Assembly: GCA_950295325.1 (NCBI GenBank)
Contig: OX485808.1
Span: 6,016,501 to 6,080,500 of the forward strand
Reading direction: 5' to 3'
DNA: 64,000 nucleotides
DNA from: Polytrichum commune
Taxonomy: Eukaryota > Streptophyta > Polytrichopsida > Polytrichales > Polytrichaceae
In this document: positions 1 to 11,805 of the stretch, piece after piece
Numbering within the stretch: the first letter of the stretch is position 1
Layout: every line of letters begins with the position of its first letter
Notes under the pieces: generated by a model
Told to the model about the DNA's origin: nothing
Seen by the model: the letters and a program-made list of their open reading frames with translations, nothing else
Databases searched by the model: none
Program-made: the position numbers and the translations under genes

Positions 1-301
1 GCATGCACTCCGATGCACGAGACAAGGCAAGGAAGAGCGCTCATTGTGGACGCAAGGAAAAGGTGAGGTGGCCACATATAATACATAAAGCTCAAGCCTC
101 TTGACTGACAATGTCCTCGCCCCATCATCCATCCCCCCATCCTCCCTTTCATTCATCCATGGTTACTTGTTCTCCACGATAGAAACTCGTCGATGCGGTT
201 CATCCATTCCTCTATCCTACCGCCTGGGCACACAAAACATTGGCACCCTCGGCCCATGTAACAAGCTCGGGGACGTCATCCTGGCACATTTCACAATATG
301 T

Positions 302-771
302 TTGGGGCAAGGCATGTTGGGGCCACATATGAAGAAATCCCTCGCATACAAGCGATTTCTCATCCATCCATGTGTCCAATGTACAGGTTTGTAACGATTC
401 ATTTCAAATGACTTGGACTAGACTCATTCGGGTTCTTTAAAAGTAATTATGATCTCAAATTGATTGAAATGCGATCTCGTGATGGATGGATGCATGGATA
501 GATGGATGAATGGATGGATGCACAGTGAGGTGAACCGAAGGGAGTTATGGAGTGTGAATGATTTTCTCATTCATGATAGATGGATGAAACTCTTGCATTT
601 GTTTGTGGTGATTCCCTCTTGCCAAGAAAAGGCACACTTGTATGAGAAGTTGTTCTCTCGCATGTGTCCATAGCCCCCACAAGGCTTGCCTACACATCAA
701 CATGCACGAGGGGATTACCGTAGAGGGCTCTCTATTCCAATACAAAATCAATATTTTCCGCTCATAACTTG
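302..771 (+). repeat. Dispersed repeat family C, copy 1
   Basis: About 470 bp closely matching 45055-45513, in the same orientation and with a few percent differences. Shared landmarks are a ggcaaggcatgttg start, a TGGATGGATG-type simple repeat (483-530) and an accgtagaggg-like end. No protein family is recognised. It is identical at 18186-18655 because of the large duplication. Confidence 0.85.
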
Positions 772-1017
772 CAGGCCTCTAGATTCCTATCTTCTTACAT
801 GGGAAAATTTTGCACGGCCTCGCACTTCTCCACATCCAACGCATAAGCTCTTAATTGATAGGTCATGGGTGTCTTTACTCTATAACCAATGAAATAAGTG
901 AGTTTGCATTTGTTAGGAGAAGTATGACGGATAAAATAAGAGAGTTTGCATAATAATACATATAAACTTTCACTTTGTTTGCCAAAAAAAATATTGTAGA
1001 GGCGACCATTTTCCAAT

Positions 1018-1369
1018 CATCACCCCATCAACAATCTATAGGGGACTACAATTTCGATCATGCTAGGATTGAATTTTTTATCACGCTGGGACTAATTTCA
1101 ATAGGGCTAGGACCAATAGTGCCATGTCACATGCCATGGCCTTGAGTGCTAAAGTGAGGAGGAATGAGGAGTTATGGCATACTCTAGACATTGGTGGTAT
1201 GTGTGGACCAACTTTTGGCTTCAAAAATTCAAAATATTTTCAATTCAAGGAATAAAATTATTGAAAATGTTGCAATCCTTCTGATTTCTATCTTCCTACA
1301 TGGGAAAAATTGCACCATATACTTCCCCAAATTTGGCATAGAATCTCTTAAGTTATTGATTATGGCGCC
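1018..1369 (+). repeat. Dispersed repeat family A, copy 1
   Basis: Related to 7079-7410 and 58950-59211. Shared order: caccccatc-a-caatctatag, an a-t-gggactaattt-like core, actctagacattgg, tttggtttcaa, then ctatcttcctaca. No coding capacity is seen. It lies directly left of the outer inverted-repeat element that begins at 1377. Confidence 0.75.
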
Positions 1370-2129
1370 TCTACTCCACGGTTAGGTCACTCTACAAGAT
1401 TTTTGTGCACCACGTGTGGCGAAGGGGTATTTGTTTAGGGGCTACTTACCTCCGAGGCACAAATTAGACGCTTTGTATAATTAGTTAATTTTCTAAAATG
1501 GTCCAATTTTTTGCAGCCTACCATTATCTTATGATGCCTATATCATTGTAATTTTTTGTAGTCTTTATTATTTTTAGTCAAAAAAAATTAATTCAAAGAT
1601 GTATGCAATGCAAAAGTGGTGGAGAAAATCATGGCAAAAAAGGGAGAGAAGCCACCAAGAGAAGTATGGAAGAGAGTTAGGCTTACAATTTCATCCATCC
1701 CACATGAGGCATGCGTACAAAATTGATCCTACTAAACATACATCCTAGGATCCTTATTTTGAGCCCCTATATTATTTTTACAAAAAAAATGCTCCACAAT
1801 TTATACCAATCTACTTTACTTGTAATGGGATTGTCTACTTTTAATGGACCCTTCATTATTTGAAATTATTTTATAGTTTTTATGTCAAACAAATTTTATT
1901 AACACGGGTTTTGTTAAAAGTGCAATTCAATATGTGAAAGTGCACATGAACAAATTGCAAATGCATAAATTTCCATGAAAATATGACCATATTATAATTA
2001 TCTTGATTATAAATAATGAAAATTTAAATATGGGTATATTTATATCAATGTGCTTGGTCATTAATCAAATTATAATGAGGTAAGACTCGATTGACAATCC
2101 ATTTGATAAAGTTATTGCGTGTAGTTGGC

Positions 2130-2460
2130 GGTATGAAATGTGCCTCACTCCCTTAAACTTAGAGAAAGTTACTTATTGATTCAAAGAATGTGACATGTGC
2201 CTCACCCTCTCAAACCCGAACAAAACTAATTACTAATATAGAGGGTATGACATGTGCCTCACCCCCTCGAACCTGAACAAAAGTAATTACCCTTATAGAG
2301 GTTGTAACATGTACCTCACCCTTTCAAACCCGGGCTAATCCAATTACCGTCAAAGATGATGTAGCATGTGCTTCACCCCCACGAACATAATTACAGATAT
2401 TGAGGGTGTGGCATGTGCCTCACCCCTACATTAGCCGAACAAAGCTAATTATTGTTATAG
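2130..2460. repeat. Left subterminal array of the nested element
   Basis: Six degenerate units of roughly 58-60 bp, each containing catgtgcctcaccc followed by a cgaac-like motif and taattac. This is the layout of transposase-binding subterminal repeats. Identical at 20014-20344. Confidence 0.75.
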
Positions 2461-2639
2461 AGGATGTTTCTAAATACCATTATAAAGGATTTAGGTACAA
2501 GTGGAATGGTGCCACCGGCGCACTCAAAAAAGTTTAAGTCTTAATTCCTAAATATGTGCATGGTAGAACAATACAAACTTGGTCAACACATATAAGATTA
2601 AAATTTGCACATTCAAACTTACCTAAAATGCCGCTTAAG

Positions 2640-3250
2640 GTTTAGGTCAAGTTCTGTTGCTTTTGTCTACCCGCTTCTCTTTTATGTTGCCGTTCTTCTC
2701 CGACGGCGCTCTTTTCCAACGCATGTCTACTCCGGCGCTTGCTTTCTCTCGCTTTAATGATTTACAACTTCAACATTGTTTTCCTTGATACGCACTCATC
2801 CCTTGATCTGATTGATGTGTAATATAAAGTTTTGAGTGTTTCACTAGTACTAATCAACTAACTTGTTGCCATAGATTCTCGTTACCTCAACTCTATCATC
2901 TTGTTGCGCGTTCTTGTACATGCCACTGAAGGGTTGAATGAGCATCGAAGTAGAATAGAACTGAGGGGCGACAAGGACAGCGAACATGTGAGCGGCAGAG
3001 GAGAAAACCAAGCAGCGGAAAGAGAGAGCCAGGAGGAGCCGGGATGACAGCGGGGACTGCGGGACCGGGCGGAAGCTGAGAGCCCGAGCGGGAAACAGAT
3101 GAGACTGATTGCCGGCGGGAGCTGAAGGGACCAAAGGCTTCGAACCATTATAAGGGAAAACCGGCGAGTAAGAAGATGCCACGTGGGAGGCCACATGGAA
3201 CCGGGAGTGGGCTTGGAGCTGTAGGGGACGTAGTGGGGACATGGAAGGAC
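2640..3250. other. GC-rich block in the nested element, no supported gene
   Basis: Markedly more G+C than its surroundings. It is open on the minus strand for 130 codons (2850-3242) in one frame and 104 codons in an overlapping frame, and neither product resembles a known family. Could be captured host sequence. Identical at 20524-21134. Confidence 0.4.
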
Positions 3251-3682
3251 CTATTAGTAAACTAGGATTAGGGAATTAGTGAACATTTAGTTGTCTTTTG
3301 GAAGAATAAGTGATAGGACATGCCCAAGGATGAAAATCCCTTGGGATGAATATAAACTATTCCCACCCTCTTCAATGAATACGTGCACCTTGGATGAACA
3401 TAACTATTCCAACCACTGGCAATGAATATTGGTATTTTGAATGAACGGAGCATATGGAAGGAAACCGTATCCACACGGCACATCTAGGAAATCAAATGAA
3501 TGACAACCAATCCATCTCATGAGTACATCTAAAATTAGCACGTGAGTGCTACTGTAAATAGATCCGTCTGGTTAAAATTAGACTGTATCTACATTTCAGG
3601 CTTAAAATAGCCGATTTATACATGTGGCATTAGGGGACTAGGACCTAACCGCCCTTTCAACAAATCAATATATTTTGGAACC

Positions 3683-3690
3683 TATATAAA
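3683..3690 (+). promoter_or_regulatory. TATA-box-like site before the purine tract
   Basis: TATATAAA followed about 30-40 bp later by gcacctcattttc, then the purine-rich tract. Core-promoter layout, but no mapped transcript. Identical at 21567-21574. Confidence 0.4.
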
Positions 3691-3779
3691 GGGGCACAAA
3701 GGGGCCCTAAAGCACCTCATTTTCAAATACGACTATTCAACGTGAGCGTCATTGGAGTTTATCGGGAGCGAATTTACGA

Positions 3780-4480
3780 AGAGCGGAGGACCGCGAAACC
3801 GAAGGCTTGAAGACTCGAAGACTCGAAGACCTTTTGAAGAACTCGAAGAACGGAAGGTTTCGAAACCAAAGGACCGCAAGGCGAGAAGACTTGAAGACTT
3901 TTTGAAGGACTCGAAGTCCGGAGAGCTTCAAGACTGAAGGCTGAGCTTGGAAACTGAAGAACCACGAGAATGGAGGCCCGCGAGACTGAAGATTCTTTCA
4001 AGACCGAAGGCATTCTTGAAGACTAAGGCGATCCGAAGAGGATTCGTTGAAGGCCAAAGGCATTTTGAAGGCATTGAAGAGGCCGAAGGCTAATTGAAGA
4101 AGAACTTTTGAAGACTAAGGCATTTAGAAGACAAAGACTAATTGAGGAAGATCGTTTTGAAGACTAAGTAAATTCTTTTCAAGACTAAGAAAGTTTTCCT
4201 TCAAGATGAAGGCATTTTAAAGTGATTGAAGATTCTTTCGAGATTGAAGACTAAGAATATTGGAGGAATATTCTCTTGAAGAATGAAGACCGAAGGATGA
4301 TTTCAAGACCGAAGAATTAAAACCCATAATTAGAGAATTCAAGGGAAACCAGACAAAAGAATCTCTAAGTTCCCGGAGTCATTGAAGACAATGAGAAGGC
4401 TTCATCAAAGTTAAAAGCCATCATTTGAGAATAAGAAAATTTGAAGACCATCAAGTAGCCAAATCTTACATTGAAGTTAT
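3780..4480 (+). repeat. Polypurine GAAGAC/GAAGGC degenerate tandem repeat
   Basis: Some 700 bp of loosely repeated gaagactaaggcatt-type units on the plus strand with very few pyrimidines between GAAG words. The short open frames in it are low-complexity Lys/Glu/Arg stretches, not recognisable proteins. Identical at 21664-22364. Confidence 0.75.
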
Positions 4481-5556
4481 TATACCAATCTAGGTGGATT
4501 GCTAGATGTGATTAATAACAACACTCGAACTGCAAAGTAAAAGATTGTGAACTTTGATTAAGGAATGAGAATATGAATAGGAAATGGAACAAACTCTTTG
4601 ATGGAAGAATTCATGATGAATGAATGAGAAAATTCTTATACTCGAATACTATCTAAGTGAATGAACTTGCATTAGTGAGGAAGTATGCTTGAGATCTTTC
4701 AAAGCTACATACTCTCTTAAATAAACATTCTTGGAATATTCGAGAAGATAAGAATAAGGCTAAGTATTCAACCCATGAAAGATATGGTTTACAAGAATGA
4801 AGTGTCTTTGAGACACTTAACCTCGACATTAGGATTTACGGAAACATAAGCTTGAAAACTTAGGGCACTTCCTCCTCAGAGATTCACTGAGAGGAAACAT
4901 TATGGTAGGAGCAATATGCATTAGACCACCTTCAAGATTAGAGATTTATGAGTAAGCTAATTTGGATAGGTGCAGTGTCTGTGTAAACCGGTCAGCATCG
5001 GGTTACACCATCTAAGCCTGAGGGTTGAAGGTGGCCTCGACGGTTCTCACACAAATGCACTTCAACAAACAACTCCAATATCTTCATTTGTTGCTCATCT
5101 AACTTTCGATTCTACCTTTGACTTCTATAGACGCCTGAGTTCCAAATCTCATATCAAGATCTAATTAGCATTGCATTCCACACTGACTCTCAATCAAACT
5201 CAAAGTATAGTTCAATTCAACACCGTCATTGAAAAAAAACCTAGTTCTTGATAGTCCTTTAGTTTCAGATCTGAATATGAATTGCATTCTCTAAAAATAA
5301 CATAATTTATAAATTACTTTAAAAACATTGTATACTTATTATATGTAGTTCACAATATGAAATTTTAGTTATAATTACCTTATCCTCATTTTGAAAACTC
5401 GGAAATATGTGATCCTCACCTTCATTTTTTAAACCTTTGAAATCAATATCTCTCGTCTCCATTTTTAAAACTTTGAAATTCTTTTTCCCATCTACAATTA
5501 AAAACTACCATATCACCCCTAATTAGTCATTCTAAAATTTTGAACTTGTGGTTTAG

Positions 5557-5945
5557 GGTGAGGCACATGCCTCACCTTTGTTGACAAATCTTGATTTCTT
5601 TCAAATTAGTGATTTTTTAAGAGAAGCGTATGCCTCAACCTTGTCAACAAAATTGATTTAATTTAAACTTATTTATGGTTTTCATAGTAAGGCACATGCC
5701 TCATCCTTGTTTAAAAATCTATGTGTTTTTGAGCTTAGGTTTTTAGAGTGAGGAACATGCCTCACCCTTATTAACAAACTTGAATTTTTTTTGAATACCA
5801 AATTATTTTCATTAATTGTATGGATTTGTTAAGTTTACCACCATGTCTATGAGAACCTCAACTTAATATGTTTTTACTAGTGTTTGTTTCAATTTTAAAA
5901 AATTAAAATTATATTTATGGAGAATGAGGCACATGCCTTACTCCT
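5557..5945. repeat. Right subterminal array of the nested element
   Basis: Five units containing gtgaggcacatgcctcac or variants, spaced about 60-65 bp with a longer last gap. The motif is nearly palindromic and is the inverse counterpart of the left array. Identical at 23441-23829. Confidence 0.75.
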
Positions 5946-6106
5946 TTGTTTTATTTTATTGATTTTATATTTTTAAATATAAGGTGATACAAGTATGTCG
6001 TTATTTTCTTTGGAATCATCAACTTCAATGTTATTGCTTTTATGGTGAAGTATGTGTTGTGCCACTTAGTTCCAATTCATTTTCATATGTTTAACCAAAG
6101 GGTGAC

Positions 6107-6461
6107 GTGCATGCTCGGGGGGGGGTAGTCATTGGTTGGAGCAGCAATATACGTGCGAACAAATGATAGGGTATTTTAAAAATATGGGAGCAAAAAATTA
6201 TAATTGGGCTTAAGAGTAATATAGGGTATCAAAAATGGCATTGGACATCTTTAAAGTACTATAGGGTATGGAATAATAGGTAATCTGAAAATATAAGTAA
6301 TGCAAGCCATTTTTCTATTGACCCAAAGTAGAAATTTACATAATGATAGCATGTGAAAAAAAGAAGAGAATTGAAAGTAATACCCCCCTATAAAATAGTG
6401 GTTGTTCGCACCTATATCCTTAACTTTTTAACACACTGCCCCCCCCCGAGGGTGCATGTGT
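6107..6461. repeat. Candidate MITE: inverted repeat with G/C runs at the ends
   Basis: The left arm has GCATGCTCGGGGGGGG then gtgcgaacaa; the right arm, reverse-complemented, has GCACCCTCGGGGGGGG then gtgcgaacaa at similar spacing. The arms are about 75-80 bp and imperfect. No clear target duplication. Identical at 23991-24345. Confidence 0.5.
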
Positions 6462-7078
6462 CGCACTTCTCATGCAATTCACAAACAATAAATTTTAAGT
6501 TGTGCACAAAGGAATATGTTTTTTACTCTTTTGATTTTGTTTTAAAACTTTAAAAATTTGACTAAAATGGTGAATCACAATATAAACATGACGGTCATAT
6601 AGTGTACAAGGCTTGTTTTGGATTTATTTGAAACTAATAATATTCAAAAGTATTTATGCCAAAGTATGAATTTATTGCATATTCATTTCAAAATGTAAGA
6701 ATAAAATGTTTAAGATTATTTCCAAAAAAATGCACATTCTTATGTGCACTTTTAACAAAACTGGTGTCTTAATCCTCCCTACATTGTGGCATACATCGTT
6801 TTTAAAATGCACTGAGTGAACCACCCATGTTGTACTCTAGATCTCATCTATGTCAATATTACATAACCCTAGTGAGCAATTAAATGGACTTGGTCAACTT
6901 TGGATCCCTCGACCTTACATACAATATTTAGTGTAGTGTTGCTTTGCATGTTTCACCCTCCCCCACAAGCATGTGTCACGAAACTTTACCCCTTGAGACT
7001 TCGGTGGGGTTTCCCCAATCAACCAAAAGACCATCCCTGCTTTTCATCCAATCCTTGTATAGTAAAGGTACCTATTTA

Positions 7079-7410
7079 TGATCACCACCCCATCGGCAAT
7101 CTATAGGGTCTTGTAATTCCAATCATGTTGGGACTCAATTTCAATCATGCCATAACCAATAGTGACATGACACATGTCTTGGTTTTGGGTGGCTTGAATT
7201 AATGATTATGATAAACTCTAGACATTGGTAATATGTTCGAGCCAAATTTTGGTTTCAAAAATCCATAGTATTTTCAATTTAAGGAATGAATTTAGCAGAA
7301 TATTTGTAGTCCTCATGATTTCTATTTTCCTACATGGAAAGTTTTTGCACCGCCTTATACTTCTCTCTAGACTTGGTGCATAATCTCTTAAGTGTTACAA
7401 GAAGAATTAT
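7079..7410 (+). repeat. Dispersed repeat family A, copy 2
   Basis: Same landmark order as 1018-1369, diverged and in the same orientation. Together these copies flank the nested element at 1377-6829 at short distance. Confidence 0.75.
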
Positions 7411-8181
7411 GGGTGTTCTTTGATTGGATGATGTTTTGATCATGTATGCAATTGATTAGACAATCAAGTACTTGTGAATGTGGTTGAGGTCACTCTTGAT
7501 GATGCACCAAAACCTTATTTTTTGTGGTCCAACTAAAGAAAGACCAAGGCCTTTTTCAATCCTTACATATATATTTTATCAAATGACTTTCTTTTGTACC
7601 CTCCAAATAACAAAAATTAGCTTCCAATATGGATGGGACGAGTGTCAAATTGTGTTGATTTGATTAAGGGGGTTAATTATGGAAGATTTATAGTACAATG
7701 GCGGACTTCTTTGTAAGGGAAAATTGAAGGCAAAAGGGCCATTGCTAGAGAATGTTGGATGAGGCAATTGACAAAAGAGACACCCCTTCCCATTTGCAAC
7801 ACTACGTTATTCTCTAATAGGATGTCATCTTATGCAAAATTAAGGTTATGTTCAACGCATTTGATCCTTGAAGTGTTTGTGAATGTTGTGATGGAAAACC
7901 TAATGTCTCTAGGCATTGTTGTAGACCCTAATAGGGATTACAAAGACTAATCCCATTTGCCTTGGGTTCTTATTATGATATCGATTGGTTGTTAATACAA
8001 ACTATAGTTCAGCAAAAGCAATGTGGCTTTGATTTTATGCAAATGTGTAATATTGAAGATGCATGTTATGTTCCCTCTAAACATGAATAAGGAGTTTTAT
8101 ATTCAATTGTGGACTCAAATCATACTAATTTTTCATACTTCTTGCATATCATCTTCTAAGGTCCTGTAAGCCTCAATCACC
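7411..8181. other. Intergenic, nothing recognised
   Basis: AT-rich sequence with short open frames that resemble no family. Same content at 25295-26065. Confidence 0.5.
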
Positions 8182-8214
8182 CCCACCCTTCAATTGCGTC
8201 CTAGTCCGGGTGAG
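8182..8214 (+). repeat. Dispersed 30-bp module
   Basis: cccaccctt...gcgtc.ta.tccgggtgag. It recurs at 46862-46891 (same strand) and, inverted, at 55923-55952. Identical at 26066-26098. Confidence 0.65.
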
Positions 8215-10140
8215 GGATCATGAGGTACATTCAAATTTGCAACTCTCATACACAAGCAAGAGAAGGGTTGGGAGAAGTGGTGTGTATAACACCTTCTTAT
8301 TTATTAGAAGATGTGAGCATTCACAAATGCTCACTCATGTACAATGCCAATTGATCTCTAGATGCTTGCCCTTCTTTCACATCCTTCCCCTAAATTCACC
8401 CATTCCCCACCCGCGGGGCCTTGGCTTAACACCTACCTAGCACCCTCTGTTGACTACAGCCTCAACCCCACTTCAGATTCCTTGACTCATCTCCTACATC
8501 CCATAACAACCCCACCCAATTTAACGCCCTGCATTCTCACTAAGCCGATGGCTCGGCCACTGTCACAGACTAGCCACACACTTCTGCAATCACTGCATTT
8601 ACCACCATAGTGATTACTTGAGAACAATTGCTACTCTGTCAACCGTATCTTAATCCCATCCTGAGTTGCAATATTCTTGAGCTAAGGTTCGTGCTAGAGT
8701 GCGCTCGGTGGCACATCATCGACGCCCCTGCCACCGATTTTGTCACTCTCGGAGCCGTCCAACAGATTGCCCCTTCCCAGCTTCGGCTCTCTTTCACTCT
8801 CCTTTCCCTCTGCCGCTACTTCGTTGCGGTTTCAATTCCAGCCTCGAGCAGTAACACCATAGCACCCAAAGGAGTTGTAAGTCACGTCACCGGTCGACTC
8901 CTCCTGCAGCCTCAAGAAGCCTTCGCTCTCTGGCCTCCCTCCTAACTTCAGGTGGGTACCGCATCCTCCGACAGCCTGAGCCATCGATCGCACTCCTCTT
9001 CCCACAACCTCCACAGTAGCCTCATGGGATCCACACGGTGCAGGTCCGTGACATTGCCTCCAACTGGGATCGTTTGTGATCCTCAGCTGCGCCGCTCTCC
9101 CCTCGTCAACCTAGCTGCAATCAAATCAATAGCTCTCCCACCCCTCTCACTGTGACTTTCTCTGGTGCGCGCCACCCTACCCTGCGGTAGTCTCCAGAAG
9201 AATGTTTACCTTCGATGTTGCCTCTCATGTGTCAACGGAGCTCGCATCCACTTCTCTAACCAATGTAATCCCCATTGTCAATGCAACTGAACCATCCCTA
9301 CTCGGACGAGCTTGCCTACTGGAACTTTTACCCATACGCTACTAATGCTATCGCTGCCTCCCATGTCCCAACAAGAACACGCCTTTCACGAGGCTACTGC
9401 TGCCACCATAACCCCCAATAGACAGTGGAGATCCAATATTGTATTTCTACCACATCCGTTGATTAATGTGACACCATCATGCCGAAGAACAAGAGGGTTA
9501 CCCGGCTCCAGGCGAGCAGAGCATCCGAGAATGCAAAGGAACTGCATCGATCCGCCGAGGGATGATCACAACGATCTTCACCCTCACACTCAGCCGATTC
9601 TCTTGCGCACACCAATCCTTGCATCCGGGTCACCAGACTTAGCTTAGATCTCACAGTCGCCTGTGCATTCCCGTCCTCAACTGTCCACCGAGATCTCCCT
9701 CACCGCAACTCCTACAACTTCAGCCGCAATTGACGTAGATCTCCCTCACTGCATCACCACATCCCCTCCTTCTCGTGGCCACTTAGTCTCTAACTCATCC
9801 GCATCTCAGTATCTCAATTGTGATGCTACCGTGTCTCCCTGCCGCGAGTGATCTTCCTCCCCGGGAGCGCCCTCCCGTGCTGCTTCTCTCACCGCTTTGC
9901 AGCGAGTGGCACCACCTCTTTGACTGCATCATTTGGACGAGATTATACCAGGCACCCCCCTCTCGCTTTTCCCTTTCTCTCTCCGTCCTGCCTCCGTCGT
10001 ATCGACACCGATGTGCTCGCTCCCAACAGTTCGAGGCTGAGGCAGAGCTTCCTCCTCTCGCCTTCCCTACCTGCGTCTCCTACCTATGTCTCCTTTGCAT
10101 GCAGTCCCCCATGAGGCAGGGCTTCGCCTCTTATCTCTCT
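8215..10140. other. Pyrimidine-rich non-coding block
   Basis: Nearly 2 kb with a strong C+T bias on the plus strand and many short overlapping open frames in several phases. That pattern follows from composition, not coding. No domain recognised. It resembles 46861-48620 in bias and in starting with the same 30-bp module, so both may be decayed members of one repeat. Identical at 26099-28024. Confidence 0.5.
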
Positions 10141-10546
10141 CTAGTACTGGGCACATGGGGGCTTGGCCCGGCCCTGTGAAGCCGCGGGCCCCGCCGCGAG
10201 GAAATTGGGGGCTCGGCCACCCAGACTGCCAGCCGGCCCCGCCCGGGCACATGGCTGCGGCGGCACAGCCTGGGCCGCCACATGGCGGTGGCTGGGCCCG
10301 AAGGTAAATTTTTTTTTCCCCCCTGATCTTTTTTTCTCCTTGATATTTTCTCTGCTGGTTTGAAGCCTTTCTCTGCTGGACCAGGAGCCTTTAAAGAGTT
10401 TAGAACTTTAGGTTTTTTGTGGCTTTCAAACACAACTTAGATTTGTTCTGTTTTCTATGCGAATAATTTGTGGGTTTTGGATCGATTTATTCGCGATGCA
10501 TGATATGGACATTGTGATCTTTTTTTGTATGTTTTTTTTATCGTAG

Positions 10547-10728
10547 AGGCGGATACAAGTCTTCTTCGGCGTGTTAAGAGATTGAGAACTCTCGATGGAG
10601 TTTGCTCTTTTTCCGAGACATCTCTTGCGTCTCGGGTGCTACCCATCATTTTGTCGATGGTTGCGCATACAGTGAGGGGTCCCGGACGTGAATGGTGGAA
10701 GGAGCCTCGCCAGTGCACACATTGGTGA
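10547..10728 (+). pseudogene. Likely N-terminal coding segment of the Harbinger transposase, closed by an in-frame TGA
   Basis: An intron-acceptor-like tttttttatcgtag ends at 10546. The following frame reads 60 codons, including RGPGREWWKEPRQC and THW, and stops at TGA 10726-10728. The 23 codons from there to the ATG at 10798 are open in the same frame and read EIEGNVWQ...KLAYR straight into MSYAAF. I infer that this stretch and the catalytic frame were once one protein, separated now by a single nonsense codon. The alternative is that translation simply starts at 10798. Confidence 0.5.
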
Positions 10729-10797
10729 GAGATCGAGGGCAATGTTTGGCAAACAAGCACAAAATTTCGTGACGAGAAATACAAACTAGCATATCGA

Positions 10798-11805
10798 ATG
10801 TCTTATGCGGCATTTCGATTCCTTGTCACAGAAATTGAACCTTGGATTAGACCCGAATCTCTTATGTTCGTACGGGAGCCCCTGCCTGTAGATATGATTG
10901 TGGGTATAGTTGTGTTCCGTCTGGCTCATGGTTTAAGTGCTAGATTGTTGGCCGATAGATTCGGAGTCGGGGCGTCTACCATTCGTAAGTACATCGATCT
11001 AGTTGTTGGCGTTTTATCTTATGAGCACAAACTTTTTGCTAGATATATATCTATACCTCACGGACCACGATTGCAACATATTATCGATAGATTCCAGTAT
11101 GTGTGCGGGCTTCCCAACGTGGCTGGCTCTATTGACGGCACTCATATTCCCATGGAGTCGAAGCCAAGCCGACGCGATACAAGTGTTCCGGCGGACTTTT
11201 ACTACGCACGAAAGGGGTTCAACTCCGTCGTCCTCCAAGGCGTTTGTGATACTGACCTCTTATTTTGGAGTGTGTGTTGTACGATGCCAGGTGGTACAGC
11301 TGACAGTGGCGCACTGAAGGTTTCTTTTTTGTATGCGCAGCTTGTGGACCGCAGCATATTGCAGGAGCCTGTGGTTTTGGTCCGAGGTACGAGGGTGCGG
11401 CCGTATCTTCTTGCAGATGCAGGTTACCCCAGTCGTGAATATATGTTGCGCAATTTCAAGCCTGCGGATGACAACGTCAACAAAATCCGCTTCGACCTGC
11501 AGATGAATACTGGACGTGTGTTTGTTGAGAATGCCTTCGGTTTGTTGAAGGGTAGGTGGAGGATACTAAAGCGTGCAAATTGTTCTGTATTTCGGCTTCC
11601 GAAGGTCGTCGCTGCATGTTGTGTGTTGCACAACTTCTGCCAGCTGATGAAAGTTGGAGAACCTTGCGATGGTGTAGGAGTTTGTATCGATCCCCACATA
11701 GGGTTAGCCCGACAATTGCCTAGGCATCGTGAGGGTCGCCAAACAACCCTCGCGGGTGAGGCACTGCGTAAGCTTTTGTATTCAGATTTCCTAGCTATAC
11801 CATAG
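10798..11805 (+). CDS. PIF/Harbinger-type DDE transposase (HARBI1-like nuclease)
   Basis: 335 residues. It would cut and rejoin DNA at the termini of a Harbinger element in the nucleus. Visible parts: a helix-turn-helix-like segment at about residues 48-66 (SARLLADRFGVGASTIRKYI), then the DDE nuclease with GSIDGTHIPM (Asp113), PGGTADSGAL (Asp169 of the conserved G-x-x-D-S motif), LLADAGYP (Asp207) and VENAFGLLKGRWRI (Glu244). All three catalytic acids are present, and the length fits HARBI1/DDE_Tnp_4 proteins minus some N-terminus. The ATG at 10798 is the first Met after an in-frame TGA, so the N-terminal part at 10547-10728 is cut off. The Myb/SANT-like partner gene lies 2.2 kb downstream on the opposite strand. 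Family assignment is firm; activity is not. Confidence 0.9.
   Translation: MSYAAFRFLVTEIEPWIRPESLMFVREPLPVDMIVGIVVFRLAHGLSARLLADRFGVGASTIRKYIDLVVGVLSYEHKLFARYISIPHGPRLQHIIDRFQYVCGLPNVAGSIDGTHIPMESKPSRRDTSVPADFYYARKGFNSVVLQGVCDTDLLFWSVCCTMPGGTADSGALKVSFLYAQLVDRSILQEPVVLVRGTRVRPYLLADAGYPSREYMLRNFKPADDNVNKIRFDLQMNTGRVFVENAFGLLKGRWRILKRANCSVFRLPKVVAACCVLHNFCQLMKVGEPCDGVGVCIDPHIGLARQLPRHREGRQTTLAGEALRKLLYSDFLAIP

Larger units (their letters stand above)
1899..6766. mobile_element. Large non-autonomous element nested in the outer element
   Basis: The ends are inverted: ACACGGGTTTTGTTAAAAGT on the left and ACACCAGTTTTGTTAAAAGT when the right end is reverse-complemented. Comparison with the empty site in 49465-50837 (near 50770, atgattttaatcctccc) shows flank resuming at TTAATCCTCC, with TTA shared by both sides, so a 3-bp target duplication is likely. 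Inside lie subterminal repeat arrays on both arms, a GC-rich block (2640-3250), a TATA-like box and a long purine-rich tract. No transposase domain is recognised. Superfamily uncertain: a 3-bp duplication and subterminal arrays would fit CACTA or Harbinger. Confidence 0.6.
1377..6829. mobile_element. Old TIR element (outer), hAT-like, split by a nested insertion
   Basis: The left end reads CACGGTTAGGTCACTC and the right end, reverse-complemented, CATGGGTGGTTCACTCAG. Both match the termini of the better-preserved element at 49465-50837. Eight-base flanks CTCTACTC (1369-1376) and TTGTACTC (6830-6837) agree at 6 of 8 positions, as expected for an aged 8-bp target duplication. The left arm (1377-1900) aligns with the left and middle parts of 49465-50837, and the right arm (about 6767-6829) with its right end. 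Everything between is a later insertion. No transposase is seen. An 8-bp duplication suits hAT, although Mutator-like elements (8-11 bp) are not excluded. Confidence 0.7.

Noticed and set aside
2850-3242. 130-codon minus-strand frame as a gene
   Set aside because: GC-rich block with two overlapping open frames, no recognisable domain, no splice or promoter context.
10067-10433. Overlapping 60-119-codon frames on both strands around 10.1-10.4 kb
   Set aside because: Pro/Ala/Gly/Arg-rich products of GC-rich sequence, open in several phases at once.
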